This document shows, one piece after another, positions 22,123 through 35,222 of a DNA stretch of 64,000 bases. The DNA lies in assembly GCF_013282805.1 (NCBI RefSeq), contig NZ_CP054038.1, positions 2,480,001 to 2,544,000 of the forward strand. Direction: 5' to 3'. The position numbers and the translations under genes were made by a program. A model generated the notes under the pieces. That model ran no database searches, was not told where the DNA came from, and saw nothing but the letters and a program-made list of their open reading frames with translations. The stretch is from Microbacterium hominis (GTDB taxonomy: Bacteria > Actinomycetota > Actinomycetes > Actinomycetales > Microbacteriaceae). Each line of letters begins with the position of its first letter. Position 1 is the first letter of the stretch.

Positions 22123-22151
22123 CCTGTCTCCTTAGGACTGGGAATCGGCGA

Positions 22152-23241
<1,090 letters not shown>

Positions 23242-23347
23242 CGCTGGCTCCAGCTTCGGGGCATCGGTGTGGACCGTTGCGACGATGGTCGGTGAGAGTC
23301 ATCCGCAAGCGCTCGCAGAGCGAGCGGGCGGGCGCTTGAACAGCCTA

Positions 23348-23848
23348 TCAAACTCGCGGGCCTCCTGAATCCGCGCGCGGAGAGTCCGGCTCCCCGTCTT
23401 CGGGATTGGCGGTGGGAAGGTCCACGTCGACGGCGGGAACCCGCATGCGCAGCATGGTGACGACGTCGACGGCGAGCGACCCGATGATGCCCGCCACGAG
23501 CGCGAGGAAGAACACCGTGGGCGCGATCCACGGCTGGTCGCGCAGCAGCAGCAGGGCGACGATGAAGACGACGAACTTCAGCAGCCAGCCGCCGAGCACG
23601 ATGCCGAAGAAGATCGGCACATAGAGCGGATCGCCGTACCAGCGGTTGGCGATGAGGATGCTCAACCCGGTGATCGCGAGGAAGACCGCACCCACCAGGA
23701 CGCCGGCGAGGGCGCTCCACAGGCCGTCCGCGCCCGCGACCAGGAAGCCGATGAGGCCGCCGACGATGAGCAGGACGGCGTTGACGACTCCCGACCAGAT
23801 CAGGGTGGTGCGCAGGATCGGGGTGCTCGAGACGGGGTTGGTGCTCAT
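23348..23848 (-). CDS. AtpI-like ATP synthase accessory membrane protein
   Basis: A 166-residue protein with four membrane helices and a hydrophilic tail, directly upstream of atpB, in the position of the AtpI/ATP synthase protein I family. AtpI-type proteins assist c-ring assembly or ion supply; this is inferred from position and topology. Its ATG (23848) would overlap the corrected stop of the upstream transferase as ATGA. Confidence 0.75.
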   Translation of the reverse strand: MSTNPVSSTPILRTTLIWSGVVNAVLLIVGGLIGFLVAGADGLWSALAGVLVGAVFLAITGLSILIANRWYGDPLYVPIFFGIVLGGWLLKFVVFIVALLLLRDQPWIAPTVFFLALVAGIIGSLAVDVVTMLRMRVPAVDVDLPTANPEDGEPDSPRADSGGPRV

Positions 23849-25004
23849 CGGGAGTCCTCCAGGTGGGGGTCGGCGCGGCGGCGCGGTGCGAGGGCAGGAA
23901 GGTCACGACGAGGCAGGCGATGACGCCGACCACGCCGAAGGCGACGCCGAGGAGGTAGTCCCCCGGCCACTCGCTCTGCGTGCCGATGTACATCAGCAGC
24001 ACTGCGAAGCTGACCACGGTGGTCCAGGCGTAGAAGATGAGCACCGCGCCGCGGTCGCTGTGGCCCATGTCGAGCATGCGGTGGTGCAGGTGCTTGCGGT
24101 CGGGCGAGAACGGCGACTTGCCCGCGCGCATACGCCGGATGACGGCCAGTCCGAAGTCCAGGAGCGGCAGGAGCACGACCGCGACGGGGAGCAGGATCGG
24201 GATGAAGGCACCGAGCAGCTGCGAACGGCCGAACTCGTCGTTGTCGCCGAGGATCGCGGGGTCGAGCTGACCGGTGATCGCGATGGCGGAGCTGGCCATC
24301 AGCAGACCGAGCATCAGCGCCCCGGCATCCCCCATGAACAGCTTCGCGGGACTCCAGTTCATGGGCAGGAACCCGACGCACGCCCCGATCAGCACCGCCG
24401 CGATGAACGAGGCGAGCGTGAAGTAGGTGCTCGATCCGGTGTCGCGCACGAGCATGTACGAGTAGGCGAAGAACACGCCGTTGGCGATGAGGCAGACCCC
24501 CGCGACCAGCCCGTCGAGTCCGTCGATGAAGTTCACCGCGTTCATCACCACGACGATGGAGAAGACGGTGAGGGTGAAGCTCACCCAGCTGGAGAATCCG
24601 GTCATGCCGCCGATCGGCAGCGAGTAGATCTGCAGCTCCCCGACCCAGGCGATGATGCCCGCGGCAAGGAACTGCGCGCCGAGCTTGATCATCCAGTCGA
24701 GGTCCCACAGGTCGTCGGCGACGCCGACGAGCACGATCAGTGATGTCGCCCCCAGGATCGCCAGCGGCTGCTGCGGATTGGTCCAGACGATGCTGAAGAA
24801 GGGATGCTGGGACGAGATCGCGAATGCGGCGACGACCGCCAGATACATCGCGATGCCGCCCAGTCGCGGCGTCGGCGTCTTGTGGACGTCGCGTTCCCGG
24901 ATGCCGGGATAGAGCTTGTAGCGGATGCTGAGCCGCCAGATGGCCCAGGCGAGGGCCAGCGTCACCGTGGCGGTGAACAGGACGATGAAGACGTACTGCT
25001 TCAC
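23845..25004 (-). CDS. WecA/TagO-type undecaprenyl-phosphate sugar-1-phosphate transferase (3' frameshift)
   Basis: A polytopic enzyme transferring a UDP-HexNAc-1-phosphate to undecaprenyl phosphate, the first step of teichoic acid or cell-wall polysaccharide synthesis. Family motifs are intact: VADDLWDLD, NFIDGLDGLVAG, FMGDAGALMLG and PDRKHLHHRML. As read, the frame misses its stop and runs on to 23238 through the AtpI-like gene in the wrong frame. One extra C in the five-base run complementary to 23865-23869 restores an ending HLEDSR and a stop at 23845 that overlaps the next ATG as ATGA, giving 386 residues. The break is therefore probably a sequence error. Confidence 0.85.
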
Positions 25005-25681
25005 GCGGTGCCGCCCGGGTCGGGCTCGAGCAGGTCGCCGAGCACCTCCCGCAGACGCGCCCGGTCGACGGCACCCTCTCGCAGCACCCGCACGACCGGC
25101 GTCTCGCCGCCGACGAGACTCGTCGCGTCGACGATCGTCGAGGAGATGCCGTCGCGCGAGGGTCCGGCGTCGAGATAGACCGCCACGCTGTCGCCGAGCA
25201 TGTCCCGCGCGTCCAGAGCGGTGATCGCGGGCGCCTCGCCCGTGAGGTTCGCACTCGAGACCGCGAGCGGACCGGTCTCCTCGAGGAGCTCGAGCGCGAT
25301 GCGGTCTGCGGGCATGCGGACTGCGACGGTGCCGTGGGTCTCGCCGAGATCCCAGGTCAGGCTCGGCTGCGCGGGGAGCACGATCGTCAGCCCCCCGGGC
25401 CAGAACGCCTCGATGAGCTTCTCGACTGCCTCCGGCACCTCGGCCACGAGCGCGCGCAGCGTCGCCGCGCCGGCGACCAGGACCGGGGGCGGCGACTGAC
25501 GGCCGCGGCCCTTGGCGTCGAGCAGTCGCTGCACGGCGACGGGTGAGAACGCGTCGGCGGCCACGCCGTACACGGTGTCGGTGGGAAGCACGACCAGCTG
25601 GCCGCGGCCGATGGCCTGGCGCGCCTGGCGCATGCCGGGGAGCAGCTGCTCATCATCGCGGCAGTCGAATACGGGGGACAT
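25001..25681 (-). CDS. L-threonylcarbamoyladenylate synthase (TsaC/Sua5 family)
   Basis: A 226-residue YrdC-domain enzyme forming threonylcarbamoyl-AMP from threonine, bicarbonate and ATP for t6A37 tRNA modification. Motifs PTDTVYGVAADAF, FWPGGLTIVL and SSANLTGEAP are present. ATG 25681 is used, with GTG 25690 as an alternative. It lies between prmC and the wecA-like gene, the usual actinobacterial arrangement. Its stop overlaps the downstream start as ATGA. Confidence 0.9.
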   Translation of the reverse strand: MSPVFDCRDDEQLLPGMRQARQAIGRGQLVVLPTDTVYGVAADAFSPVAVQRLLDAKGRGRQSPPPVLVAGAATLRALVAEVPEAVEKLIEAFWPGGLTIVLPAQPSLTWDLGETHGTVAVRMPADRIALELLEETGPLAVSSANLTGEAPAITALDARDMLGDSVAVYLDAGPSRDGISSTIVDATSLVGGETPVVRVLREGAVDRARLREVLGDLLEPDPGGTA

Positions 25682-25693
25682 GTCGGGCACAGT

Positions 25694-26602
25694 CTAGTCG
25701 GCAGCGCCCTGCGCGCCCGCTGGACGCGGCGGCCGGATCGCCGTGGTCGCGCGGTCCCGCTGGGTCAGATCCGGGTGCGTGGCCGCCGCGAGCCAGCCGT
25801 CCGCGGAGAGGATCTCGCGGATCGCCGCGCCCTGCCATTCGCCGTGCTCGATCACGAGCATGCCGCCGGGGTGCGCGAGGCGGAGTCCGACGCCGCTGAG
25901 CACGCGCACGACATCGAGTCCGTCCGCTCCCCCGTAGAGGGCCGCGGGCGGGTCGAAGAAGCGCACCTCGGGATCGCGCGGGATCGCCTCGTCGGGCACG
26001 TACGGCGGATTGGAGACGACGACCGAGACCGTGCCGTCGAGTTCGGGGAAGGCGCGGTCGAGGTCGATGAAGGCGAGCGTCGCGTTGGGGGCTCCCACGC
26101 GCGCGAAGTTCTCCTTCGTCCAGATGAAGGCGTCGACCGAGTTCTCCGCCGCGTAGACGGCCGCGTGCGGGACTTCGGTGGCCAGGGCGAGGGCGATCGC
26201 GCCCGAGCCGGTGCCGAGGTCGACGGCGACCGGGGAGGGGGCGGCTGTGGCGCGCAGCGCGTCGATGGCCAGCTGCGCCAGCATCTCGGTCTCCGGACGG
26301 GGGACGAACACGCCCGGGCCGACGGACAGCTCGAGGTGGCGGAACGCCGCGACCCCGGTGATGTGCTGGAGCGGCTCGCGCGTCGCGCGACGGGTGAGCG
26401 CGGCATCCACCCCCTCCCGCGCCTGCGCGGGCACCGCGTCGCCGCGGATCGCCGCCGCCTGGAGCTCTCCGCGGCTCAGGCCGAGCGCATGCCCGACCAG
26501 AAGCTCCGCGTCCACGAGCGGATCGGGGATGCCGGCGCGGGCGAGTCGCTCGGCGGCGGCGCGGAGGAGGGCGGCGAGGGGGACGGGACCGGGGGAAGAC
26601 AT
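25694..26602 (-). CDS. prmC: Peptide chain release factor N5-glutamine methyltransferase
   Basis: A 302-residue SAM-dependent methyltransferase modifying the GGQ glutamine of release factors. It has an N-terminal helical domain, [15 protein letters not shown] as the SAM-binding motif I, and the catalytic motif SNPPYVP. ATG 26602 is chosen because it begins the conserved N-terminal domain; the longer open frame is rich in non-conserved sequence. It is divergent from the first cysK, and its substrate PrfA is encoded 3 kb away. Confidence 0.92.
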   Translation of the reverse strand: MSSPGPVPLAALLRAAAERLARAGIPDPLVDAELLVGHALGLSRGELQAAAIRGDAVPAQAREGVDAALTRRATREPLQHITGVAAFRHLELSVGPGVFVPRPETEMLAQLAIDALRATAAPSPVAVDLGTGSGAIALALATEVPHAAVYAAENSVDAFIWTKENFARVGAPNATLAFIDLDRAFPELDGTVSVVVSNPPYVPDEAIPRDPEVRFFDPPAALYGGADGLDVVRVLSGVGLRLAHPGGMLVIEHGEWQGAAIREILSADGWLAAATHPDLTQRDRATTAIRPPRPAGAQGAAD

Positions 26603-26750
26603 GACAGCGAACCAGCCTAACCCGGGACCGCTCCCGCGCCGCTCCTGCACCGCTCCCGCGCGGACGTCACAATCAGTCTCACAAGTCCGCACGGCGACCA
26701 CGCACCATAGGCTGGGGCGCGACAGCCGCCCTACCCGCGAAAGGCCCAAC

Positions 26751-27688
26751 ATGCCCGGCATCTATCCCGACATCACCGCCGCCTTCGGCAACACTCCGCT
26801 CGTCAAGCTCAACGGGGTCGCCGACGGTGTCGGCGGCAACGTGCTGGCGAAGCTGGAGTTCTACAACCCCGCCTCGAGCGTGAAGGACCGCCTCGGCATC
26901 GCGATCGTCGACGCCGCAGAGGAGTCCGGGGCGCTGCAGCCCGGCGGGACCATCGTCGAGGCCACCAGCGGCAACACCGGCATCGCCCTGGCGATGGTCG
27001 GCGCGGCACGCGGCTACAAGGTCATTCTGGCGATGCCCTCCTCCATGTCGATCGAGCGTCGCCTGCTGCTGAAGGCCTATGGCGCCGAGCTCGTGCTCAC
27101 CGACCCCGCCGGCGGCATGAAGGACGCCGTCGCCAAGGCCGAGGAGATCGTCGCCGAGACCCCCGGCGCCGTGCTCGCCCGCCAGTTTGAGAACGAGGCG
27201 AACCCGGCCATCCACCGCAAGACCACGGCCGAGGAGATCCTCCGCGACACCGACGGCCAGGTGGACTACTTCGTCGCCGGCATCGGCACCGGCGGCACCA
27301 TCACCGGCGTCGGCCAGGTGCTCAAGGAGCGCGTCCCCGGCGCGAAGGTCGTCGCCGTCGAGCCGGCCGACTCCCCGCTGCTGACCAAGGGCACCCCCGG
27401 CCCCACAAGATCCAGGGCATCGGCCCGAACTTCATCCCGGCGATCCTCGACCAGGGCGTCATCGACGAGGTCATCGACGTCGAGTTCCCCGACGCGATCG
27501 CCACCGCGCGCGCGACCGGCGTGAAGGACGGCATCCTGGTCGGCATCTCCTCGGGCGCCGCGATCTGGGCGGCGCTGCAGGTCGCGGCCCGCCCCGAGGC
27601 CGCCGGCAAGAACATCGTCGTCGTCATCCCCTCGTTCGGCGAGCGCTACCTGTCGACCGCCCTGTACGAGGATCTGCGCGAGGATTGA
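26751..27688 (+). pseudogene. cysK: Cysteine synthase, first tandem copy, single-base frameshift
   Basis: An O-acetylserine sulfhydrylase. The PLP lysine (SSVKDRLG), TSGNTGIAL and GTGGTITG motifs are intact, but after LLTKGTPGP the frame is lost. Adding one C to the run at 27401-27404 restores the conserved [10 protein letters not shown] and an uninterrupted protein of 312 residues ending ALYEDLRED. As read, the product is truncated. The cause is either a real frameshift or a homopolymer sequencing error. An intact paralogue follows directly. A TAGGCT -10-like element lies about 45 bases upstream. Confidence 0.85.
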
Positions 27689-27696
27689 TCCATCCG

Positions 27697-27724
27697 GTGC
27701 GGGCGGCGGCGTCGCCGCCCGCAC
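27697..27724. terminator. Hairpin between the two cysK copies
   Basis: A perfect 12-bp GC-rich stem (27697-27708 and 27713-27724) with a four-base loop lies just after the first cysK and 25 bases before the second. It may be a terminator or an mRNA-stabilising stem; no U-tract is present. Confidence 0.55.
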
Positions 27725-27749
27725 ACCGCCTCTCTCGGAAGAAGTTCGC

Positions 27750-28712
27750 TTGTCCGGCATCCATCCCGACATCACCTCCGCCTTCGGGCAGACCCCCCTC
27801 GTGCGCCTGAATGCGCTGACGAAGGGGCTGGCCGCGGAGGTGGTGGCCAAGCTCGAGTTCTACAACCCCGGCTCGTCGGTCAAGGACCGGCTCGGCGTCG
27901 CACTCGTCGACGCGGCAGAGGAGTCCGGCGAGCTGGCGCCCGGCGGCACGATCGTCGAGTCGACGAGCGGCAACACCGGCATCGCCCTGGCACTGGTCGG
28001 GGCCGCCCGCGGTTACAAGGTGATCCTCACGATGCCCGCGTCGATGTCGAAGGAGCGTCGCACCCTCCTGAAGGCGTACGGCGCCGAGCTCGTGCTCACC
28101 GATCCGTACAAGGGCATGACCGAAGCGGTCGAGACTGCCAAGCGCATCGTGGCAGAGACGCCGGGAGCAGTGCTGGCGCGGCAGTTCGAGCATGAGGCGA
28201 ACGCCGCCATGCACCGGCGGACCACGGCCGAGGAGATCTGGCGCGACACCGACGGCGCGGTGGACTGGCTCGTCGCCGGTTCGGGCACGGGCGGGACCAT
28301 CACCGGTGTCGGACAGGTGCTCAAGGAGCGGAACCCGAACGCCAAGGTGGTGCTGGTCGAACCGGCCGACTCCCCCGTGATCTCGCAGGGACGGGCCGGC
28401 GGACACCGCATCCAGGGCATCGGGCCGAACTTCGTCCCCCCGGTGCTCGACCGCTCGGTCGTCGACGAGGTCATCACCGTCGAATTCGAGGACGCCATCT
28501 CGGTGGCCCGTGCGCTGGCGACCGACGAGGGTATCCTCGGCGGCATGTCATCGGGCGCCGCCGTCTGGGCGGCCCTCCAGGTCGCCGCCCGCCCCGAGGC
28601 GGCCGGACAGCGCATCGTCGTCATCGTGCCGGATGCCGGCGAGCGCTACCTCTCCACTCCCCTGTACGCCCACCTGCGCGACGACGACACGAAGGCCGAG
28701 GCCGCAAAGTGA
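27750..28712 (+). CDS. cysK: Cysteine synthase, second tandem copy
   Basis: A 320-residue PLP-dependent O-acetylserine sulfhydrylase, making cysteine from O-acetylserine and sulfide. The PLP lysine is in SSVKDRLG, with [17 protein letters not shown] and [10 protein letters not shown] all intact. It starts at TTG 27750 with a GGAAGAAG ribosome site; no better start exists and the homologous N-terminus begins here. The stop overlaps cysE as GTGA, so enzyme and substrate-forming enzyme are co-translated. Confidence 0.95.
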   Translation: MSGIHPDITSAFGQTPLVRLNALTKGLAAEVVAKLEFYNPGSSVKDRLGVALVDAAEESGELAPGGTIVESTSGNTGIALALVGAARGYKVILTMPASMSKERRTLLKAYGAELVLTDPYKGMTEAVETAKRIVAETPGAVLARQFEHEANAAMHRRTTAEEIWRDTDGAVDWLVAGSGTGGTITGVGQVLKERNPNAKVVLVEPADSPVISQGRAGGHRIQGIGPNFVPPVLDRSVVDEVITVEFEDAISVARALATDEGILGGMSSGAAVWAALQVAARPEAAGQRIVVIVPDAGERYLSTPLYAHLRDDDTKAEAAK

Positions 28713-29302
28713 TCCGCATCCCGATCCCCCGCTCCGGTCCGATCGCGCACGTGCGCGAGGACCTCGCCGCGGCCAAGCTGCGGGATCCGGCTGCCCGCAG
28801 CAGCCTGGAGATCGCGCTGCTGTACCCGGGTCTGCACGCGATCTGGTCGCACCGCGTGGCACACGCGCTGTGGGTGCGGGGCCTTCGCTTCCCGGCGCGC
28901 GCGATCTCGCAGGTCACGCGCTGGCTCACGGGAATCGAGATCCACCCCGGCGCCGTGATCGGCCGCCGCTTCTTCATCGACCACGGCATGGGCGTCGTCG
29001 TCGGGGAGACCGCCGAGGTGGGAGATGACGTCATGCTGTACCACGGGGTCACCCTCGGCGGTCGCACGCGCGACGGCGGCAAGCGTCATCCCACGATCGA
29101 GGACGGCGTCGTCATCGGCGCGGGCGCCAAGGTGCTCGGTCCGATCACGATCGGCGCCGGATCGGCGGTGGGCGCCAACGCGGTCGTCACCAAGGACGCC
29201 CCCGCTGACAGCGTGCTCGTGGGCGTTCCGGCGCGTGCCCGTGCCCGGCGCGGCACCGAAGACACGCGCGCGCTGCTCACGGCGCCCGAGTACTCGATCT
29301 GA
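28709..29302 (+). CDS. cysE: Serine O-acetyltransferase
   Basis: A 197-residue hexapeptide-repeat acetyltransferase converting serine and acetyl-CoA to O-acetylserine. The conserved block [19 protein letters not shown], with the catalytic His, and [16 protein letters not shown] are present. It is a short form lacking the long N-terminal domain of E. coli CysE. GTG start at 28709, overlapping the cysK stop by four bases. Confidence 0.95.
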   Translation: MIRIPIPRSGPIAHVREDLAAAKLRDPAARSSLEIALLYPGLHAIWSHRVAHALWVRGLRFPARAISQVTRWLTGIEIHPGAVIGRRFFIDHGMGVVVGETAEVGDDVMLYHGVTLGGRTRDGGKRHPTIEDGVVIGAGAKVLGPITIGAGSAVGANAVVTKDAPADSVLVGVPARARARRGTEDTRALLTAPEYSI

Positions 29303-29318
29303 CGAGGCGCCGCGGCGG

Positions 29319-29720
29319 CTACTTCTCGTCGCGACGGTCCTCGATCTTCTTCTTGACGAAGATCACCGGCAGCAGCCATGTCGCCAGTGCCGTGAAGATC
29401 CACACGATCACCGGGGCCAGGAGCCACGTCCACCACGGGCTGCCGATCGTGAGCCCCGCTCCGGGGATGAGCACCACGATCAGCAGGGCCACAAAGGTGG
29501 ACACGATTCCGATGCCGCCCAGCAGCACCGGCGCGTTGCGCTGCGCCACCCGCGCGAGCCAGGGCGCCAGCACGCTCTGCAGCACCGCGAAGATGACGAT
29601 CGCGAGCAGGAAGCCCCACCAGTCGGCCCAGTCGATCTGGAAGCCGGGCAGGATCAGGTCGGCCGCGATGAGACCGATGGCCGCCGACACCAGGAAGATG
29701 GCCGCGCGAATCAGGAACAT
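29319..29720 (-). CDS. Small four-helix membrane protein (phage-holin-like superfamily)
   Basis: A 133-residue protein with four hydrophobic segments and a short basic tail ending KKKIEDRRDEK. Size and topology resemble the actinobacterial 'phage holin family' (PF04020-like) proteins, which despite the name are chromosomal and of unknown function. ATG 29720 is preferred, with GTG 29726 possible. It is convergent with cysE across 16 bases. Confidence 0.6.
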   Translation of the reverse strand: MFLIRAAIFLVSAAIGLIAADLILPGFQIDWADWWGFLLAIVIFAVLQSVLAPWLARVAQRNAPVLLGGIGIVSTFVALLIVVLIPGAGLTIGSPWWTWLLAPVIVWIFTALATWLLPVIFVKKKIEDRRDEK

Positions 29721-29758
29721 GATCACGCGCTCAGGCTAGCGCCAGGAGCGGTCGCGCG

Positions 29759-30838
<1,080 letters not shown>

Positions 30839-30856
30839 CGGGTACTCCCCCGCGCC

Positions 30857-33019
30857 TCAGCGGATGCTGTTGTCGTGCGCGTGGCTGTGACCGCCGCCGT
30901 GAGCGTCGCGCGCGGGCGCGGGGATCGACTTCTGCATCTGCACGAGGAATTCGACGTTGGACTGCGTCTCCTTGAGCTTGCCGAGCACGACCTCCAGCGC
31001 CTGCTGGGTGTCCAGGCCCGCCAGAGCGCGGCGCAGCTTCCAGGTGATCTTGACCTCGTCGTTCGACAGGAGCATCTCCTCGCGGCGCGTGCTCGACGCG
31101 TTCACGTCGACCGCCGGGAAGATCCGCTTGTCGGCCAGCTGGCGCGACAGACGCAGCTCGCTGTTGCCGGTGCCCTTGAACTCCTCGAAGATCACGTCAT
31201 CCATCTTCGAACCCGTCTCGACGAGCGCGGTGGCGAGGATGGTGAGCGATCCGCCGTTCTCGATGTTGCGCGCCGCGCCGAAGAAGCGCTTGGGCGGGTA
31301 CAGCGCCGAGGCGTCGACACCGCCGGTGAGCACGCGGCCGGAGGTCGGGGCCGACACGTTGTAGGCACGGCCGAGGCGGGTGATCGAGTCCAGGAGCACG
31401 ACGACGTCGCGACCGAGCTCGACCAGTCGCTTCGCACGCTCGATGGCGAGCTCGGCGACCGTGGTGTGATCTTCGGCGGGACGGTCGAAGGTCGAGGCGA
31501 TGACCTCGCCCTTCACCGTGCGCTGCATGTCGGTGACCTCCTCGGGGCGCTCGTCGACGAGCACGACCATGAGGTGGACCTCGGGGTTGTTGATCGAGAT
31601 CGCGTTCGCGATCTGCTGCAGCACGATCGTCTTGCCGGCCTTGGGCGGTGCGACGATGAGGCCGCGCTGACCCTTGCCGATCGGGGCGACCAGGTCGATG
31701 ATGCGCTGGGTCAGCTTCTCGGGGGCCGTCTCGAGGCGCAGGCGCTCCTGCGGGTAGAGGGGCGTGAGCTTGCCGAACTCGACACGGGTCGCGGCGTCGT
31801 CGACCGACAGGCCGTTGATCGCGTCGACCTTCACCAGGGCGTTGTACTTCTGGCGGCTGGACTGCTCGCCCTCACGCGGCTGCTTGATCGCGCCGACGAC
31901 CGCGTCTCCCTTGCGGAGGTTGTACTTCTTGACCTGGCCGAGCGAGACGTAGACGTCGCTCTGGCCGGGCAGGTAGCCGGTGGTGCGCACGAACGCGTAG
32001 TTGTCGAGCACGTCGAGGATGCCCGCAATCGGGATGAGGACGTCGTCCTCGCCGATCTCGGTCTCGAACTCGTCGCCCGCGCCCTGGGTGCGGCGCTTGT
32101 TGCGCTGGCGCCCGCGGCCGCCCTGGGCATCGTCGTCATCGGCGGCCGGCGCGGACTGCCCGCCCTGCGCCGCCGCGGGCTGAGCCTGACCGCCCTGACC
32201 GCCCTGAGCGCCCTGGGTCTGGCCGTTCTGCCCGCCGCGGTTGCGGTTGCGGCTGCGGCTGCGGCTGCGGCTGCGGCTGCTGGTCTGCTCGCCCTCGGCC
32301 TGCTCGGCGCCCTCGGCGTCGGCGCTCTCGGCCGCGGGGGCCTCCTGCCCGGGTGCGTCGGTGGATGCTTCGCCCTCAGCCGGCGCGGCTTCGGCGGCCT
32401 CCGCGGCGTCGGCAGCGGGCGCCTCGGCCTCGGCCGGTGCGGACTTGGCGCGACGCGAACGCGATGCACGCGCCGGACGGGCCGGCTTCTCGGCGGCCTC
32501 GCCGGGGGCGTCCGCCGACTCGGCGGCGGACTCCACCGGCGCCTGCTCGGGCTCCGCGGAAGCGGCGGCCTCGGCTGCGGGCGCTTCGGCGGCAGGCGCC
32601 TCGGCGGCGGCGGCTGCCGCGGCCTCGACGTCGGCGCTCTTTGCGCGACGCGGTGCACGCTTGCGCGGCGCCTTAACGGGCGCTGCCTCGGCGGCGGGCT
32701 CGTCGACGGCCGGGGCCTCGACCGGCGCCTCGGCGGCGGCCTCATCGGCGGCGGGCGCCGCCTCGGCCACGGCCTCATCGGCCACGGGCTCTTCCGCCAC
32801 AGGCTCGTCGACGGACGCAGCAGCCTCCTCGGCGGGAGCCTCCTCGGCCGGCTGCTCCTCGGCGGGCGCCTCGTCGGCCGGCGCCGCAACGGTCTCGTCG
32901 GCGGGCGCGGCGGCGGAATCCTCCGCGGGCGCCTCGGCCTGGACGACCTCGGGCGCAGGCGCGTCGGTGCGCTCTTCCGCCTCGGAGTCGGTGGTGTGGA
33001 TCTCGGAGATGGACTCCAC
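30857..33019 (-). CDS. rho: Transcription termination factor Rho with long N-terminal insertion
   Basis: A 720-residue hexameric RNA helicase. The C-terminal 400 residues are canonical, with the RNA-binding domain, Walker [11 protein letters not shown] and the Q/R-loop region. The N-terminal 300 residues are an Ala/Glu/Pro-rich acidic stretch followed by a basic [13 protein letters not shown] and Gln/Gly-rich segment, encoded partly by tandem six-base repeats. Such insertions are typical of actinobacterial Rho and bind RNA. GTG 33019 is chosen because it follows an AAGGGAGAA ribosome site. Confidence 0.95.
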   Translation of the reverse strand: MESISEIHTTDSEAEERTDAPAPEVVQAEAPAEDSAAAPADETVAAPADEAPAEEQPAEEAPAEEAAASVDEPVAEEPVADEAVAEAAPAADEAAAEAPVEAPAVDEPAAEAAPVKAPRKRAPRRAKSADVEAAAAAAAEAPAAEAPAAEAAASAEPEQAPVESAAESADAPGEAAEKPARPARASRSRRAKSAPAEAEAPAADAAEAAEAAPAEGEASTDAPGQEAPAAESADAEGAEQAEGEQTSSRSRSRSRSRNRNRGGQNGQTQGAQGGQGGQAQPAAAQGGQSAPAADDDDAQGGRGRQRNKRRTQGAGDEFETEIGEDDVLIPIAGILDVLDNYAFVRTTGYLPGQSDVYVSLGQVKKYNLRKGDAVVGAIKQPREGEQSSRQKYNALVKVDAINGLSVDDAATRVEFGKLTPLYPQERLRLETAPEKLTQRIIDLVAPIGKGQRGLIVAPPKAGKTIVLQQIANAISINNPEVHLMVVLVDERPEEVTDMQRTVKGEVIASTFDRPAEDHTTVAELAIERAKRLVELGRDVVVLLDSITRLGRAYNVSAPTSGRVLTGGVDASALYPPKRFFGAARNIENGGSLTILATALVETGSKMDDVIFEEFKGTGNSELRLSRQLADKRIFPAVDVNASSTRREEMLLSNDEVKITWKLRRALAGLDTQQALEVVLGKLKETQSNVEFLVQMQKSIPAPARDAHGGGHSHAHDNSIR

Positions 33020-33194
33020 GAGTTCTCCCTTGTGAAAACGGTTGGATGGGAAGGGGACGCACAGCATGGCGGAATGGCCACGCGAGCCCGTGCCGGCGGA
33101 AAGTGCTCAGAAACCGCTGGGGTGCTCAGAGACCTTCAGCAAGCGGGGGCTGTGCAATGGTTTCGCAGAATGCGACGGAGGCCAGATTCACGGG

Positions 33195-34136
33195 TTACGT
33201 GGAACCCTCCGTATGGTCCCTCACTGTACCACCCTTGAAGTCGACGGCGAGCATGAGGGCCTCCCACGGGGTGTCTACGGCCTGCTGTGCGAGGGCCGCC
33301 GCCTCCAGTCGTCGGCCCGGCCCGTCGGCGAGGACGAGCACGCTGGGACCGGCGCCCGAGACGACCGCCGCGAACCCGGCCGCCCGAAGCGTGCGCACCA
33401 GCTGGTCGGTGTCGGGCATCGCGCTCGCACGGTAGTTCTGGTGGAGCTTGTCCTCGGTGGCCGCCAGCAGCAGCTCCGGACTCTGCGTGAGGGCGGCGAT
33501 CAGCAGCGCGGAACGCGAGACGTTGAACACGGCGTCCTCACGCGGCACCTGCAGGGGCTGCAGGCTGCGGGCCACCTCGGTCGACATCGTGAACTCCGGC
33601 ACGAAGACCAGCGGCGCGACGCCCCGGTGCACGAGGAGCTTCTTGTGCTGCGGACCGAGCTCGTCGACCCACGCGATCGTGAGTCCGCCGAACAGTGCCG
33701 GAGCCACGTTGTCGGGGTGGCCCTCGAGCTCGGTGGCCAGTCGCAGGAGCGTGTCCGGCCCGAACTCGGCATCGCCTTCGAGAAGACCCTTGGCGGCGAG
33801 CAGGCCGGAGACGACCGCCGCGCCCGACGAGCCCATGCCCCGGCCGTGCGGGATGACGTTGTGCGCGCGGAGGCGCAGGCCCGGCATCCGTCGCCCCACC
33901 GACTCGAACGCGTACGCGATCGACTTGACGACCAGGTTCGAGCCGTCGCGCGGCACATCGGCCGCGCCCTCGCCTTCGACGTGGACCTCGAGCATCCCCT
34001 CGGGGAGCGATTCGACGATGAGCTCGTCGTACACGCTCAGCGCGAGGCCGAGCGTGTCGAAGCCGGGGCCGAGATTCGCACTCGTCGCGGGGACCCGCAC
34101 GGCGACCTGCCGCCCGGGCGCGACGGCTGCGTTCAC
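33195..34136 (-). CDS. thrB: Homoserine kinase
   Basis: A 313-residue GHMP-family kinase phosphorylating homoserine. [12 protein letters not shown] is the N-terminal motif, [12 protein letters not shown] the ATP-binding motif and [10 protein letters not shown] the C-terminal motif. Start GTG 34136 overlaps the thrC stop as GTGA. It is the last gene of the aspartate-family operon. Confidence 0.95.
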   Translation of the reverse strand: MNAAVAPGRQVAVRVPATSANLGPGFDTLGLALSVYDELIVESLPEGMLEVHVEGEGAADVPRDGSNLVVKSIAYAFESVGRRMPGLRLRAHNVIPHGRGMGSSGAAVVSGLLAAKGLLEGDAEFGPDTLLRLATELEGHPDNVAPALFGGLTIAWVDELGPQHKKLLVHRGVAPLVFVPEFTMSTEVARSLQPLQVPREDAVFNVSRSALLIAALTQSPELLLAATEDKLHQNYRASAMPDTDQLVRTLRAAGFAAVVSGAGPSVLVLADGPGRRLEAAALAQQAVDTPWEALMLAVDFKGGTVRDHTEGST

Positions 34137-35221
34137 GCGGGAGCCTCGACGGGGGCCAGATCCAGCACGGAGGCGACCTCCGACGTCGTCGCGTCGACGA
34201 CGGTCGGCTCCACCTGCGAGCCGTCGGCGTTGCGCAGCGCCCACTGCGGGTCCTTCAGGCCGTGACCGGTGACCGTGAGCACGACACGCGACCCGGCGGG
34301 GATGACCCCGGCCTCCGCACGCTCGAGCAGGCCCGCCACGCTGATCGCCGAAGCCGGCTCCACGAAGATGCCGACCTCGCCGGCGAGCAGCGCCTGGGCG
34401 GCGAGGATGCGCTCGTCGTCGATCGCGCCGAAGTAGCCGTCGGTCGCGTCGCGCGCCTCGAGGGCGAGCTCCCACGAGGCCGGGTTGCCGATCCGGATCG
34501 CACTGGCGACCGTCTCGGGGTTCTTCACGACCTCGCCGCGCACCAGCGGGGCCGACCCTTCGGCCTGGAAGCCGAACATGCGCGGCACGCGCGTGGAGAC
34601 GCCGCGCTCGGCCTCCTCGCGGTATCCGCGCGAGTAGGCGGTGTAGTTGCCGGCGTTGCCGACCGGGATGAAGTGGAAGTCCGGCGCGTCGCCGAGCACC
34701 TCGACGACCTCGTAGGCGGCCGTCTTCTGCCCCTCGATGCGGTCGGGGTTCACGGAGTTCACCAGGTGCACCGGATAGTTGTCGGCGAGCTCCCGGGCGA
34801 TCTCGAGGCAGTCGTCGAAGTTTCCGCGGATCTGGATGAGGCGGCCGTTGTGAGCGACGGCCTGGCTGAGCTTGCCCATCGCGATCTTGCCTTCGGGCAC
34901 GAGAACCGCCGCGGTGATGCCGGCGTGCGACGCGTAGGCGGCCGCCGACGCCGACGTGTTGCCCGTCGAGGCGCAGATGACGGCCTTCGCGCCGTGCTCG
35001 ACCGCCCGCGAGAGCGCGACGGTCATACCCCGGTCCTTGAAGGATCCGGTCGGGTTCATGCCTTCGAACTTGACCCACACGTCCGCGCCGGTGCGGCGCG
35101 AGAGGGCGGCGGCGGGCAGCAGCGGCGTGCCGCCCTCGCCGAGGGTGACGACGGTCGAGGCGTCGGTGACGCCCAGACGGTCCGCGTACTCGCGGAGGAC
35201 TCCGCGCCAGAGGTGTGCCAT
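34133..35221 (-). CDS. thrC: Threonine synthase
   Basis: A 362-residue PLP enzyme converting O-phosphohomoserine to threonine. The PLP lysine is in [15 protein letters not shown] and the phosphate loop is [12 protein letters not shown]. It starts at ATG 35221, one base past the hom stop, and overlaps thrB by four bases. Confidence 0.95.
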   Translation of the reverse strand: MAHLWRGVLREYADRLGVTDASTVVTLGEGGTPLLPAAALSRRTGADVWVKFEGMNPTGSFKDRGMTVALSRAVEHGAKAVICASTGNTSASAAAYASHAGITAAVLVPEGKIAMGKLSQAVAHNGRLIQIRGNFDDCLEIARELADNYPVHLVNSVNPDRIEGQKTAAYEVVEVLGDAPDFHFIPVGNAGNYTAYSRGYREEAERGVSTRVPRMFGFQAEGSAPLVRGEVVKNPETVASAIRIGNPASWELALEARDATDGYFGAIDDERILAAQALLAGEVGIFVEPASAISVAGLLERAEAGVIPAGSRVVLTVTGHGLKDPQWALRNADGSQVEPTVVDATTSEVASVLDLAPVEAPA

Positions 35222-35222
35222 G

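Noticed and set aside
32241..33035. Ala/Ser-rich frame antisense to the rho insertion
   Set aside because: Explained by the repetitive codons of the Rho N-terminal segment on the other strand.
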